From Pseudomonas gingeri (GTDB lineage Bacteria > Pseudomonadota > Gammaproteobacteria > Pseudomonadales > Pseudomonadaceae), in contig NZ_JACAOS010000015.1 of NCBI RefSeq assembly GCF_013386165.1, positions 569,594-633,593 of the forward strand: a stretch of 64,000 nucleotides of DNA, written 5' to 3'. A program made the translations under genes and the position numbers. How positions within the stretch are numbered: position 1 is the stretch's first letter; every line of letters starts with the position of its first letter. Shown piece after piece: positions 28,362 through 36,852 of this stretch. The notes below the pieces were generated by a model that saw nothing but the letters and a program-made list of their open reading frames with translations, was not told the DNA's origin and ran no database searches.

Positions 28362-29774
28362 TTACGTAGCAAACAGATAGGCCTCGACATCCATGCCTGC
28401 GTCGCGCATCTGCGCCAGTTTGTAGCGCAGCGTACGCGGACTGATACCCAGCCGCTCGGCAGCCTCCTTGCGCCGCCCGCGCTCGGCGCGCAGGGTGTCA
28501 ATAATCATCTGGAATTCGCGCCGACGCAGGTCGTCACCCAGGCCTCCGGCCTGCTCCCCCGGCGCCCCCTCGGCCACCACGGGCTCGCCGACAGACGGCC
28601 GGGCGATCGCCGCGAGCCCAGACACGGACAGCGTGCCGACCGGGCCAGCCAGGCAGAAATCCTCGGCCTGGATCAAACCGCCCTGCTGCAGAATCAACGC
28701 CCGCTGGATCGCATTGTCCAGCTCACGCACATTACCCGGCCAGCGATAGCCTATCAGGCAAGCCTGGGCCTGGGGTGACAGTCGAACAGAGGCATGTTTC
28801 ATTTTGGCACTATGCTTGGCGAGCAGGCGCTCGGCCAGTGGCAGAATATCGGCGGTACGTTCGCGCAGCGGACGCCAGGCCAGCGGAAAAACCGACAGGC
28901 GATAGTAAAGATCCTCACGGAAACGCCCCGCCGCCACCTCGATCGCCAGATCACGGTTGGTGGTGGCCACCACACGGATATCCAGGCTGATCGGTTTGCG
29001 TGCACCGACCCGCTCGACCTCGCGCTCCTGGAGCACGCGCAACAGCTTGGCCTGAAGACCCAGGGGCATTTCGGAAATCTCATCGAGCAGCAGGGTCCCG
29101 CCATCGGCCTGCTCGAACTTGCCGGCCTGGGCCGCGATGGCGCCGGTGAACGAACCCTTTTCATGACCGAACAGGGTCGCCTCGAGCATGTTGTCGGGAA
29201 TCGCCGCACAGTTGATGGCGATAAACGGCTGACTGGCACGCGGGGATTGCTGATGGATATAACGCGCCAGCACCTCTTTGCCGGTGCCGGACTCGCCGGA
29301 AATCAGTACGGTCGAATCGCTGCGCGCCACCCGTGCCGCCAGTTCGAGCAACTGCGCACTGGCCGGCTCCGAGGCGATCGGCCCCTCGCTGTCCACCGCG
29401 CTCAACTGCCCCAGGGCGTGCCGCGCCACCAGATCAAGCAAGGCCTTGGGCTCGAACGGCTTGACCAGGTAATCGGCCGCACCCTGGCGTATCGCATCCA
29501 CCGCCCGCTCCACCGCCCCATGGGCAGTCATCAGCAACACCGGCAATTGCGGCTGGCGCGCACGCAACAGACCGAGCAACTGGTGTCCGTCCATGCCCGG
29601 CATATTGACGTCACTGATCACCAGAGCGAACGGCTCCGCGGCCACAGCCTCCAGCGCCTCCTCGGCCGAACCGACCGCATGGAAGCGATGCCCGGCCAGC
29701 AGCAGGGTATCGGCCAGCGCCTCACGCAAGGCATGATCATCCTCAACCAGCAGGACCTTGAGCAGCGGTATCAT
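28362..29774 (-). CDS. fleR: FleR, sigma-54-dependent response regulator
   Basis: 470 aa from the ATG at 29774, whose ATGA overlaps the fleS stop. The receiver domain has D12/D13 and acceptor D55 (VISDVNMPGMDG). The AAA+ domain has Walker A GESGTGKE and the sigma-54 contact loop GAFTGA variant EKGSFTGA. The Fis-type HTH at the C-terminus reads RRKEAAERLGISPRTLRYKL. Phosphorylated by FleS, it activates class III genes for hook and basal body. Confidence 0.95.
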   Translation of the reverse strand: MIPLLKVLLVEDDHALREALADTLLLAGHRFHAVGSAEEALEAVAAEPFALVISDVNMPGMDGHQLLGLLRARQPQLPVLLMTAHGAVERAVDAIRQGAADYLVKPFEPKALLDLVARHALGQLSAVDSEGPIASEPASAQLLELAARVARSDSTVLISGESGTGKEVLARYIHQQSPRASQPFIAINCAAIPDNMLEATLFGHEKGSFTGAIAAQAGKFEQADGGTLLLDEISEMPLGLQAKLLRVLQEREVERVGARKPISLDIRVVATTNRDLAIEVAAGRFREDLYYRLSVFPLAWRPLRERTADILPLAERLLAKHSAKMKHASVRLSPQAQACLIGYRWPGNVRELDNAIQRALILQQGGLIQAEDFCLAGPVGTLSVSGLAAIARPSVGEPVVAEGAPGEQAGGLGDDLRRREFQMIIDTLRAERGRRKEAAERLGISPRTLRYKLAQMRDAGMDVEAYLFAT

Positions 29775-30985
29775 TCTTGAGCCTCCATGGCACCCGGAAT
29801 CAGCGGCAGGCAGACCATCGCACAAGTGCCACGCCCGAGCCGCGACTGTAGTTGCATGTCACCCTGATGCGCCCGGGCAACGGCCTTGACCACGGCCAGG
29901 CCGAGGCCGGTGCCGGTGGTCTTGGTGGTAAAGAACGGTTCACCCAGGCGCGCCAGCACGGCCGGGGCGATTCCCGAACCATTGTCACTGACACACAGGC
30001 GCAAGGTGGCGCCGCGAGCGTACAGGTGCACTTTCAGACGCACCCCACCCGCGCTGGCCTGCTGGGCGTTTTCGATCAGGTTCAGCAACGCCCCGACCAG
30101 GGTGTCGCGATTGCACAACAATTCACCGACATGACTGTCGCACTGCCAGCGCACAACGGCGCCCTGGACATGGATCTGTGCCGCCGCCTGCAACGCCTGC
30201 ATCAAGGCGCCAGGCGTCAGCCGATCGGTCAGCGGCAGCTCGCCACGGGCGAACACCAGCATGTCGCGCACCTGATGCTCCAGCTCATGCAGGCGCTCTT
30301 TCAAGCGCCCGGCAAAGCGTTGCTGGGTTTCCACCGGCAAGGCCTGCTCGGTGAGATGACTGGCATAGAGCAAGGCCGCCGAGAGCGGTGTGCGGATCTG
30401 GTGCGCCAGGGAGGCAACCATGCGCCCCAGCGAGGACAGGCGCTCATGCCGGGCCAACTGATCCTGCAGGAGACGGGTTTCAGTCAGGTCGTTGAGCAGG
30501 ACCAACTGGCCCGGCTCGGCGTCCAGCGAACGGGTGGAGATCGACAGGCGCCGACCGTCCTTGAGGGATATTTCATGGCCGTCGTCCTCGCGCGGAGCGA
30601 AGCAACGGGCAATCACCTGACGCCAGAGCTCACCCACCAGCGGCAGTCCGAGCAGCTCCCGGGCCGCCGGATTGGCTTCACTGACGAGGCCATGGGAATC
30701 GATGACGATGATCCCACCCGGCAACAGGTCAAGCAGGTTCTGCAAGCGATTGGCCAAACGCTCTTTTTCCGCCAGTTCCGCCATGCGTTGGGCGCTAACC
30801 ACGGCCAACTCGCCCTTGAGTTCGGTGACCCGGGCTTCGAGCAGACTGTAGGAATCGTTGAGTTGCGTCGACATCTGATTGAACAGCGAGAAGGCCTGCT
30901 CCAGGCCCAACCGGCTGACCTGCTCGACGGACGACGAGGTCTCCGTGGCTTCAGGGACAGGTGACATCGGGGCGGCATGGGGCAT
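29771..30985 (-). CDS. fleS: FleS, sensor histidine kinase
   Basis: 404 aa with no membrane helix, so a cytoplasmic kinase. A coiled coil at about 40-85, a PAS domain at about 85-170, and an H-box with H195 (ASLAHQIRTPLSA) are followed by HATPase motifs (LLNLIENAQQAS, VSDNGSGIAP, TKTTGTGLGLAV). It is the cognate kinase of FleR. It is preceded by a sigma-54 element about 54 nt upstream. Confidence 0.95.
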   Translation of the reverse strand: MPHAAPMSPVPEATETSSSVEQVSRLGLEQAFSLFNQMSTQLNDSYSLLEARVTELKGELAVVSAQRMAELAEKERLANRLQNLLDLLPGGIIVIDSHGLVSEANPAARELLGLPLVGELWRQVIARCFAPREDDGHEISLKDGRRLSISTRSLDAEPGQLVLLNDLTETRLLQDQLARHERLSSLGRMVASLAHQIRTPLSAALLYASHLTEQALPVETQQRFAGRLKERLHELEHQVRDMLVFARGELPLTDRLTPGALMQALQAAAQIHVQGAVVRWQCDSHVGELLCNRDTLVGALLNLIENAQQASAGGVRLKVHLYARGATLRLCVSDNGSGIAPAVLARLGEPFFTTKTTGTGLGLAVVKAVARAHQGDMQLQSRLGRGTCAMVCLPLIPGAMEAQE

Positions 30986-31038
30986 GGTGTTCTCTCGCTT
31001 GACTGACCGTCATTTAAACGGAACGTTACAAGAGACTT

Positions 31039-31054
31039 AGCAATACCCGTGCCG
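31039..31054 (-). promoter_or_regulatory. Sigma-54 promoter for fleSR
   Basis: Minus-strand CGGCACGGGTATTGCT has GG-N10-GC spacing and matches YGGCACG-N4-TTGCT. It lies 54 nt before the fleS ATG, in the 110-nt gap after fleQ. FleQ-dependent, RpoN-dependent transcription of fleSR is established in P. aeruginosa. Confidence 0.82.
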
Positions 31055-31095
31055 AAAAAAAACCGGCCACTTTTCAGCAGGTTGAAAAACGGGCG

Positions 31096-32571
31096 TCAAT
31101 CATCCGCCTGTTCATCACCCTCGCGACGACTCATCCCATACTTGCGCATCTTCTCCACCAGGGTAGTACGGCGGATACGCAAGCGCTCGGCGGCGCGGGC
31201 CACGATGCCATTGGCGTCGTCCAGCGCCTGCTGGATCAAGCCCTGCTCCAGACCACCGAGGTAGTCCTTGAGGTCGAGGCCTTCGGGCGGCAGCATGGCC
31301 GAGGTGGTGAAATCAGGGGTATGGCCATTGATCGCGACCCGCTCTTCGAGATCGCTGCGCAGGCTGTCCACCAGTTGCTCGTCTTCGTCATCGACGTAGC
31401 GGAATTTCTTCGGCAGCTCGGCAACGCCGATCACCCCGTACGGATGCATGATCGCCATGCGCTCCACCAGGTTGGCCAACTCGCGGACGTTGCCCGGCCA
31501 GGCATGACGGCACAGCGACATGATCGCCGCCGAGTTGAAACGAATGGAACCGCGCTTTTCGTGCTCCATGCGCGAGATCAACTCGTTCATCAGCAACGGA
31601 ATATCTTCGACGCGTTCACGCAGCGGTGCCATCTCGATGGGGAACACATTCAGGCGATAGTAGAGGTCTTCGCGGAAGCTGCCGACCTCGATCATGCTCT
31701 CGAGATTCTTGTGGGTCGCCGCGATGATGCGTACGTCGATGCTCTGGGTCTTGTTGCTGCCCACGCGCTCGAAGGTACGCTCCTGCAGCACACGCAACAG
31801 CTTGACCTGCATCGGCAGCGGCATGTCGCCGATCTCGTCAAGGAACAGCGTACCGCCGTTGGCCAGCTCAAAACGCCCGGCACGGCTGGTGATGGCTCCG
31901 GTAAAGGCGCCCTTCTCGTGACCGAACAGTTCGCTTTCCAGCAACTCGGCAGGGATCGCCCCGCAGTTGACCGGCACAAAGGGTGCGTCACGACGCTTGG
32001 AGTGATAGTGCAGGTTGCGCGCCACCACCTCCTTGCCGGTGCCGGACTCGCCGAGGATCAGCACGCTGGCGTCGGTATCGGCCACCTGCTGCATCATCTG
32101 ACGTACGTGCTGGATGGCACGACTGGTACCGACCAGGCTGCGGAACAGGTTGGGCTCGCGCTGCCGACCGCGCTCACGGGCCTGGTCGTACATCTCGCGA
32201 TAGACCTGGGCACGGTGCAGGGAGTCGAGCAGTTTGCTGTAGCTGGGGGGCATTTCCAGGTTGGACAGGACCCGGCGACGCTGGTCTTCAGGCAGGTCGG
32301 CAGAAGAAATGTCGCCCAGAAGCAGCACGGGAAGGAACTCATCCCAGGTCGACAGTGTCTTAAGCAAGCCATTCAGTCCGCTCGCTGCATTGATCGTCCC
32401 GATCAGGACGCACAGCACTTCGCGACTGGACGACAAAGAGCCAACCATCTGCTGCCAGTCATCGCTGGTACAGGAGAGATTTTCTTCGCCGAGAAAATTT
32501 AAGATCACCGCCAGGTCGCGGCGGCGAACGCTATCGTCATCGATCAGCAGAATTTTGGTTTCACGCCACAT
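31096..32571 (-). CDS. fleQ: FleQ, master flagellar regulator and c-di-GMP sensor
   Basis: 491 aa. The N-terminal FleQ/REC-like domain (1-125) is followed by the c-di-GMP-contacting LFRS motif at 142-145, AAA+ Walker A GESGTGK at 174-180, the sigma-54 loop EKGAFTGA, and the C-terminal [23 protein letters not shown]. FleQ activates class II flagellar genes with RpoN. With c-di-GMP it reverses its effect on exopolysaccharide genes. FleN binds it as an anti-activator. Confidence 0.97.
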   Translation of the reverse strand: MWRETKILLIDDDSVRRRDLAVILNFLGEENLSCTSDDWQQMVGSLSSSREVLCVLIGTINAASGLNGLLKTLSTWDEFLPVLLLGDISSADLPEDQRRRVLSNLEMPPSYSKLLDSLHRAQVYREMYDQARERGRQREPNLFRSLVGTSRAIQHVRQMMQQVADTDASVLILGESGTGKEVVARNLHYHSKRRDAPFVPVNCGAIPAELLESELFGHEKGAFTGAITSRAGRFELANGGTLFLDEIGDMPLPMQVKLLRVLQERTFERVGSNKTQSIDVRIIAATHKNLESMIEVGSFREDLYYRLNVFPIEMAPLRERVEDIPLLMNELISRMEHEKRGSIRFNSAAIMSLCRHAWPGNVRELANLVERMAIMHPYGVIGVAELPKKFRYVDDEDEQLVDSLRSDLEERVAINGHTPDFTTSAMLPPEGLDLKDYLGGLEQGLIQQALDDANGIVARAAERLRIRRTTLVEKMRKYGMSRREGDEQADD

Positions 32572-32678
32572 GCAATAGCAACTTCCCTAGTCAACTCGAT
32601 GCCCGGTACGGGTGGGCAAGCTAGACATCCGAGGCCGGAAACGGCCTTCAAGGACGACTGAAATCTGGAAACAGCACT

Positions 32679-32707
32679 AGTTAAGTCAAAAAAGCGTACA
32701 TAGTCAA
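32679..32707 (-). promoter_or_regulatory. Sigma-70-like promoter candidate for fleQ
   Basis: Minus-strand TTGACT, 17 nt, TTAACT: five of six bases match at -35 and about half at -10. The start site would be about 100 nt before fleQ. In P. aeruginosa fleQ is sigma-70 dependent. The weak -10 keeps this tentative. Confidence 0.45.
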
Positions 32708-32725
32708 ATTTATGGCGCAATACGG

Positions 32726-32750
32726 TTCGATTAACCCAACATTAACCGAA
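32726..32750 (-). terminator. Weak hairpin at the end of the fliT-like gene
   Basis: Minus-strand TTCGGTTAA and TTAATCGAA form a 9-bp stem with one G-U pair and a 7-nt loop, overlapping the stop codon. No T-run follows and the stem is A/T-rich, so termination here is doubtful. It could equally be a regulator site for fleQ. Confidence 0.25.
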
Positions 32751-33038
32751 CAGATGGTAAACCTTTGCAGCGTTCCTTGCTTGCTGGATCTTCGACATCT
32801 CATCGACAATCGACTGGCGTTCGCCCATCGCCGCTTCCAGCAGCATACGATAGACGTGCAGCAATTCTTCCAGCTTGAGGCGCAGTGCCTCCTCGTCCAG
32901 CCCCGTCTCGCCCAGCACATCTTCCATGCAAGCGCGACAGGCCAGGTCCAGCTGGGTGATGGACTCCCAGTCACGCCCAGCCAAAGCCCTCACCAGGGCT
33001 TCACGGGTTTCTTCGATACGCTGCAGTACGAGACTCAT
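32742..33038 (-). CDS. FliT-like flagellar chaperone (FleP position)
   Basis: 98 aa, all helical and Glu/Leu-rich (VLQRIEETREALVRALAGRD, ALRLKLEELLHVYRMLLEAA). Length, charge and position directly after fliS fit FliT, the FliD chaperone. In P. aeruginosa the gene in this place is named fleP. Sequence identity in this family is low, so the call rests mainly on context. It lies 10 nt after fliS. Confidence 0.7.
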   Translation of the reverse strand: MSLVLQRIEETREALVRALAGRDWESITQLDLACRACMEDVLGETGLDEEALRLKLEELLHVYRMLLEAAMGERQSIVDEMSKIQQARNAAKVYHLFG

Positions 33039-33048
33039 GATGTTCTCC

Positions 33049-33444
33049 TCAGAACTGCGGACCCGGCGGTGCGATGGCGTCCCAACCTTCCTTGACCGTC
33101 GTCAGCAGGCCGGTGACTTCGTCGAGCATGCCGATGTCCGAGTTGATATTGGCTTGCAGCAGGCGCGTCGCCATATAGGCGTAAAGCTTGTCCAGACTAC
33201 CCACCGAATCCACCGATTTCTCCAGGTCCAGACCATCGCGTAACCCACCGATAATATCGATAGCCTTGCCGATGGCGATGCCCTTGCCCGGAATGTCCTT
33301 GCGCTGGATAGCCCCCCGGGCCTGGGCGATACGATCCAGACCACCTTCCATCAACATCTGCACCAGACGGTGAGGACTGGCTTCGGAGGTCTGGGCCTGG
33401 GCACCTACCTTCTGGTATTGCCGAAGGGCTAGCATCGGATTCAT
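33049..33444 (-). CDS. fliS: FliS, flagellin export chaperone
   Basis: 131 aa four-helix-bundle protein. The family signature is SPHRLVQMLMEGGLDRIAQARGAI, with a C-terminal NINSDIGMLDEVTGLLTTVKEGWDAI segment. It binds the C-terminal D0 helix of FliC and prevents early polymerisation. It has its own sigma-28-type promoter after the fliD terminator. Confidence 0.95.
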   Translation of the reverse strand: MNPMLALRQYQKVGAQAQTSEASPHRLVQMLMEGGLDRIAQARGAIQRKDIPGKGIAIGKAIDIIGGLRDGLDLEKSVDSVGSLDKLYAYMATRLLQANINSDIGMLDEVTGLLTTVKEGWDAIAPPGPQF

Positions 33445-33483
33445 GTTCTACCTCATTGCCACTCAAGGGTTCGTATAACAAGT

Positions 33484-33510
33484 GTATCGCCTTTGAGTCA
33501 TAAAACTTTA
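33484..33510 (-). promoter_or_regulatory. Sigma-28 (FliA) promoter for fliS
   Basis: The minus strand reads TAAAGTTT, 11 nt, GGCGATAC. The -35 is a perfect match to TAAAGTTT and the -10 matches GCCGATAA at 6 of 8 positions, with the ideal 11-nt spacer. It lies 40 nt before fliS and just beyond the fliD terminator. Confidence 0.75.
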
Positions 33511-33522
33511 GACCCAGAAGGC

Positions 33523-33558
33523 AAAAACCCGGCACGCGGTAAACGCAGCCGGGTTTTT
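33523..33558. terminator. Bidirectional intrinsic terminator after fliD
   Basis: AAAAACCCGGC and GCCGGGTTTTT form a perfect 11-bp stem around a 14-nt loop, giving a T-tract on either strand. It starts 17 nt after the fliD stop. It separates fliD from fliS. Confidence 0.92.
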
Positions 33559-33574
33559 GGCGTGAAGCCGGCCC

Positions 33575-35017
33575 TTAGCTGGCCGACTGCTGCGCCGTCA
33601 ACGAGGCGAAGAACGACGTGATACTGCTGGAGGTCGCCTTCAACTGTCCGACCAGCGTGTCCATCGCATTGTACTTGGCCGTCAGGGTGGCGGTCATGTT
33701 GGTGACATGCAGATCCAATGCCGCCTGTTGGCTGGTCAGACTGCTGGCCTGGGTGTTCAGGCTGTCGGTACGCTGATCGAGCAAACCGCCGGTCTGGACG
33801 TAGGAGGAGATCGCTGCAGTCATCCGCGCCAGCACACCGTCCGACCCCGAGTTGGCGGTGGTCCCGGTAAACAGCGTCTGCACCTGACCGCTCAGGCCAT
33901 CGGTGGTCATGGCCCGGTTGAACGTCGTGGTGTTGAAGTTCAGGCTACCCGTAACCGGATCGGTCCCCACACCCAGTTGCGACAGCACCGCCAACTGACC
34001 ACCCGACCCAGGCGTGGTGAGCACACCACGGATACTGGAAATCAGCGAGCGAGGCATGGAGTCGGCAGTGAACGCCGCCGGCACGACATTACCATTGGCA
34101 TCGGTCGATGGGGTCGTGAGGGTGCCGATGGTGGTCATCAGGCTGTTGTAGGCGTTCACGAACGTCTGGATCGAGCTTTGCAGACCGGAGCTATTGGTGC
34201 CCACGGTGACCGTCGAGCTCGCGCCCGCGGGTGGAGTCCCTGCCGAGAGCAGATTCAGTGTCATACCACTGACAGCACCGCTGACGGTATTGCTCGTGCT
34301 GGTGACCGTCAGACCGTTGACCGTCAGGCTGGCATTCTGGGCCGTCGCAGTGATCGCCCCCGAACTGGTTGCCGTCGGGGGATTGGACATCACCTGGGTG
34401 CCGTCGATTTGCAGGCCGGCAATACCACTGACCGACAAATCGGAACCCGCGCCGGTGGTGGTGGAGCCGAACACCAGACGCGAAGCGCCGCTGCTGTCGG
34501 TCACGATGTTGGCGGATATGCCGTTACCCGAGAGCGAGGAGTTGATCGCGTCACGGGTGCTCTGCAGCGTCGCATTGGCCGGAATGGTGACATTGTAATT
34601 AGTGCCATTCTGACTGATGGTCAGGGTACCACTCGGAATGGCACTGCTCGCCCCACCGGAAAAAGAAGCACTGGCTATCTGCGAGCTTGTGGCGAGGGCA
34701 TTCACCGTAATGTTGTAGCTACCGGCCACCGCGGTATTGTCGGTGGTGGCCGTCAAGGTCGACGGTGTTCCGGAAGTTGCCGAGAAGCCGGCGAACTGCG
34801 GAGTGGTCGTGCTGCCGAGGTTGGTCAATGCAGTCTGGAAGGTCGTCAGCGCACTTTTCAGTGAACCCACGCCGGAAAGCTGCATGGTGTTGGTGGCTTG
34901 CGAATTGGTGATCTGTGTCTGCGCGGCCGTTTTATCGGCGTTGACCAATGCGGTCACGATCGAGGTGATATCCAGGCCGGAACCCAGGCCCACAGACGGT
35001 GAAATTGGACTTGCCAT
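33575..35017 (-). CDS. fliD: FliD, filament cap protein
   Basis: 480 aa. The conserved N-terminal segment is SPSVGLGSGLDITSIVTALVNA, the central region is rich in Ser/Thr/Gly/Ala, and the C-terminal coiled coil (QRTDSLNTQASSLTSQQAALD) matches FliD D0/D1. It caps the filament and inserts flagellin at the tip. The start at 35017 follows a GGGAG box. Confidence 0.94.
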   Translation of the reverse strand: MASPISPSVGLGSGLDITSIVTALVNADKTAAQTQITNSQATNTMQLSGVGSLKSALTTFQTALTNLGSTTTPQFAGFSATSGTPSTLTATTDNTAVAGSYNITVNALATSSQIASASFSGGASSAIPSGTLTISQNGTNYNVTIPANATLQSTRDAINSSLSGNGISANIVTDSSGASRLVFGSTTTGAGSDLSVSGIAGLQIDGTQVMSNPPTATSSGAITATAQNASLTVNGLTVTSTSNTVSGAVSGMTLNLLSAGTPPAGASSTVTVGTNSSGLQSSIQTFVNAYNSLMTTIGTLTTPSTDANGNVVPAAFTADSMPRSLISSIRGVLTTPGSGGQLAVLSQLGVGTDPVTGSLNFNTTTFNRAMTTDGLSGQVQTLFTGTTANSGSDGVLARMTAAISSYVQTGGLLDQRTDSLNTQASSLTSQQAALDLHVTNMTATLTAKYNAMDTLVGQLKATSSSITSFFASLTAQQSAS

Positions 35018-35099
35018 GTTTATCTCCCTTCAATTTGCAGTCAGTCTTTTGACCCTTATCAGTGCCAAAAGTACCTGCACACACGATTCATGCCAGCGG

Positions 35100-35465
35100 T
35101 TAGGCTTTCGCATCAAACAGCACATTACTCGCTGAACTCAAACTGTCAGCCAGCTTCAAGACTTCCTCGGTGGGGATCTGTCGAATCACCTCACCCGAGT
35201 CACTGGCGATCACCTTGACTACGACTTGCCCGGAGGGCTCGTCGATGGAAAATTCCAGATTGCGCTTGATCGATTGAACAAACTTCTCGATATCCTGCAC
35301 AGCCTGCTTGAGCCTATCGGAAGAGGCCGAGTCCTTGCTGGCGGCCGAAACGGGTGTTACCGCCTGAGGCGTCGCCGCAGCCGGTACCGGCTTGTCGGCA
35401 ACAGGACTCGTACTGGCCGGCGTAACAGCGGGGTAAGACAGGCCAAGCTTTACACTCATGTCCAT
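35100..35465 (-). CDS. flaG: FlaG-family protein
   Basis: 121 aa from the ATG at 35465, which has GAGAGG 8 nt upstream; neighbouring in-frame starts at 35471 and 35459 are possible. A Thr/Ala/Pro-rich N-terminus is followed by the conserved FlaG domain (LKQAVQDIEKFVQSIKRNLEF, VVKVIASDSGEVIRQIPTEEVL). In Pseudomonas and Campylobacter FlaG limits filament length. It lies between fliC and fliD. Confidence 0.88.
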   Translation of the reverse strand: MDMSVKLGLSYPAVTPASTSPVADKPVPAAATPQAVTPVSAASKDSASSDRLKQAVQDIEKFVQSIKRNLEFSIDEPSGQVVVKVIASDSGEVIRQIPTEEVLKLADSLSSASNVLFDAKA

Positions 35466-35538
35466 ATCCATCACCTCTCAACGTGAAAAAGCGAGAGAGC
35501 GTGACAAGCACACCCCCCCGCCAAAACCAATCCCGAAA

Positions 35539-36390
35539 TTACTGAAGCAGCTTCAGTACAGAGGAAGGCAGTTGGTTGGCCTGGGCCAGAACCGAGGTAG
35601 CAGCCTGTTGCAGGGTTTGCTGCTTGGTCAGCTCGGCGGTTTCAGCAGCGAAGTCGGTATCCTGGATACGACCCTGTGCAGCAGTGGTGTTCTGATCGAC
35701 GTTCTGCAGAACGCTGATGGTGCTGGTCAGACGGTTCTGCGAAGCACCAAGGCTGGCCTGGGTAGCACCGATGGCAGCAATTGCGGCGTCGATCGCGGTG
35801 ATTGCGTTGTCGATGTTGGAAGCGGCGGCGGCGCTGGTAGCACCGGTCAGAACCAGAGTACCGCTGTCCACGGACAGGCTGACGGCGTCGAACTTGCCGC
35901 TCAGGTTCAGGCTGATCTGGTTGGCGGTACCGGTGTTAGCACCTACTTGCAGGGTGACAACGCCGGCCGAACCGTTCAGCAGGTATTTACCGTTGAGCTG
36001 GGTGCTGGAAGCGATACGGGTCAATTCGTCCGACATCTGGGCGAATTCAGCGTTGGTTGCGGTCTGGTCCGCGGTGCTGTTGGTACCGTTACGGGCCTGT
36101 ACGGCCAGTTCACGCATACGTTGCAGAATGTCGGTGTCGGTCGACATCGCGCCGCCAGCGGTCTGTGCCAGGGAGATACCGTCGTTGGCGTTTTTGATCG
36201 CTACGGTCATACCACGGATCTGGCTGCTCATACGAGTGGAGATCTGCAGGCCAGCGGCGTCGTCCGCAGCGCTGTTGATGCGCAAGCCCGAAGACAGACG
36301 GGTCATCGCGGTGGACAGAGAAGAGGCGGCGTTGTTCAGGTTCTGCTGAACAGCCAGGGAAGTGACGTTGGTATTTACGCTTAAAGCCAT
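35539..36390 (-). CDS. fliC: FliC, flagellin
   Basis: 283 aa, a short flagellin made mostly of conserved N- and C-terminal D0/D1 helices with a small variable middle (about 170-210). The N-terminus is MALSVNTNVTSLAVQQNLNN. The flg22-equivalent segment lies at 30-51 and reads NSAADDAAGLQIS at its end. The C-terminus ends VLAQANQLPSSVLKLLQ. Ser/Thr residues in the central part are likely glycan acceptors, given the adjoining island. A sigma-28 promoter lies about 80 nt upstream. Confidence 0.97.
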   Translation of the reverse strand: MALSVNTNVTSLAVQQNLNNAASSLSTAMTRLSSGLRINSAADDAAGLQISTRMSSQIRGMTVAIKNANDGISLAQTAGGAMSTDTDILQRMRELAVQARNGTNSTADQTATNAEFAQMSDELTRIASSTQLNGKYLLNGSAGVVTLQVGANTGTANQISLNLSGKFDAVSLSVDSGTLVLTGATSAAAASNIDNAITAIDAAIAAIGATQASLGASQNRLTSTISVLQNVDQNTTAAQGRIQDTDFAAETAELTKQQTLQQAATSVLAQANQLPSSVLKLLQ

Positions 36391-36470
36391 GACGAAATCC
36401 TCGTTGGTTGGGTACTGCGGCTTCCGGCCCTGGCAAGCGCCGGGTATGGCCTAGAGAACCTTCGTAATAG

Positions 36471-36498
36471 TTATCGTCGGGATTGCAAGTTGCTTGAG
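36471..36498 (-). promoter_or_regulatory. Sigma-28 (FliA) promoter for fliC
   Basis: The minus strand has CTCAAGCA, then 11 nt, then CGACGATAA, resembling Pseudomonas FliA promoters (TCAAG...GCCGATAA). The -10 ends about 80 nt before the fliC ATG. The 192-nt gap also holds an A/T-rich inverted repeat and a short CCCTTG/CAAGGG hairpin further upstream. Confidence 0.75.
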
Positions 36499-36582
36499 GG
36501 CTTTTTTCAAAAAAATTGCCATCACCCTGCCACCCCTTGGAAAACAAGGGCTTGGCGCCCTGCCCCCAGAGGAAAAATGACG

Positions 36583-36852
36583 TCAGGGAATTGCCACCGA
36601 CTCCAGCAGCCCCACCAGTTCGTATTCCATCCAGTCGGCCAGCCCCAACCAGTCCTGGGACTCCTGACAAACCAGCATGCGCGTCAACAGTTGCGCCCAC
36701 TGTTGCCGAACCTCCTGCGGCGCGCTCGCCAACGCCAACTGCGCGGCATCGAACACCTCGACCATGTTCAAGGCCGCCTCCACATCGCGGCCCAGGCGAA
36801 ACAGCCCGGCACATTCACGGGCCTCCCCGACACACTGCGCCAGCCGGCTCAT
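36583..36852 (-). CDS. Small unknown protein coupled to maf
   Basis: 89 aa, acidic and Leu/Ala/Glu-rich (MSRLAQCVGEARECAGLFRL..., ending ELVGLLESVAIP), predicted all-helical with no signal peptide. Its ATG overlaps the maf stop (ATGA), so it is translated with maf. I do not recognise the family. Position between maf and fliC suggests a helper for flagellin modification or export. A longer in-frame opening upstream lies inside maf and is not used. Confidence 0.8.
   Translation of the reverse strand: MSRLAQCVGEARECAGLFRLGRDVEAALNMVEVFDAAQLALASAPQEVRQQWAQLLTRMLVCQESQDWLGLADWMEYELVGLLESVAIP

Noticed and set aside
35050..35075. TGGCACTGATAAGG upstream of fliD as a sigma-54 or sigma-28 promoter
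   Set aside because: The -12 GC is missing for sigma-54, and no -35 lies 11 nt upstream of the GATAA for sigma-28.
35507..35523. Poly-G stretch upstream of flaG as sigma-54 promoter
   Set aside because: The GG to GC spacing is 11, not 10, and no TTGC box is present.
36516..36532. A GG-N10-GC sigma-54-like element upstream of fliC
   Set aside because: The -12 box reads TGGC instead of TTGC, it lies about 130 nt from the start, and a good sigma-28 element is closer. Chance match is likely.
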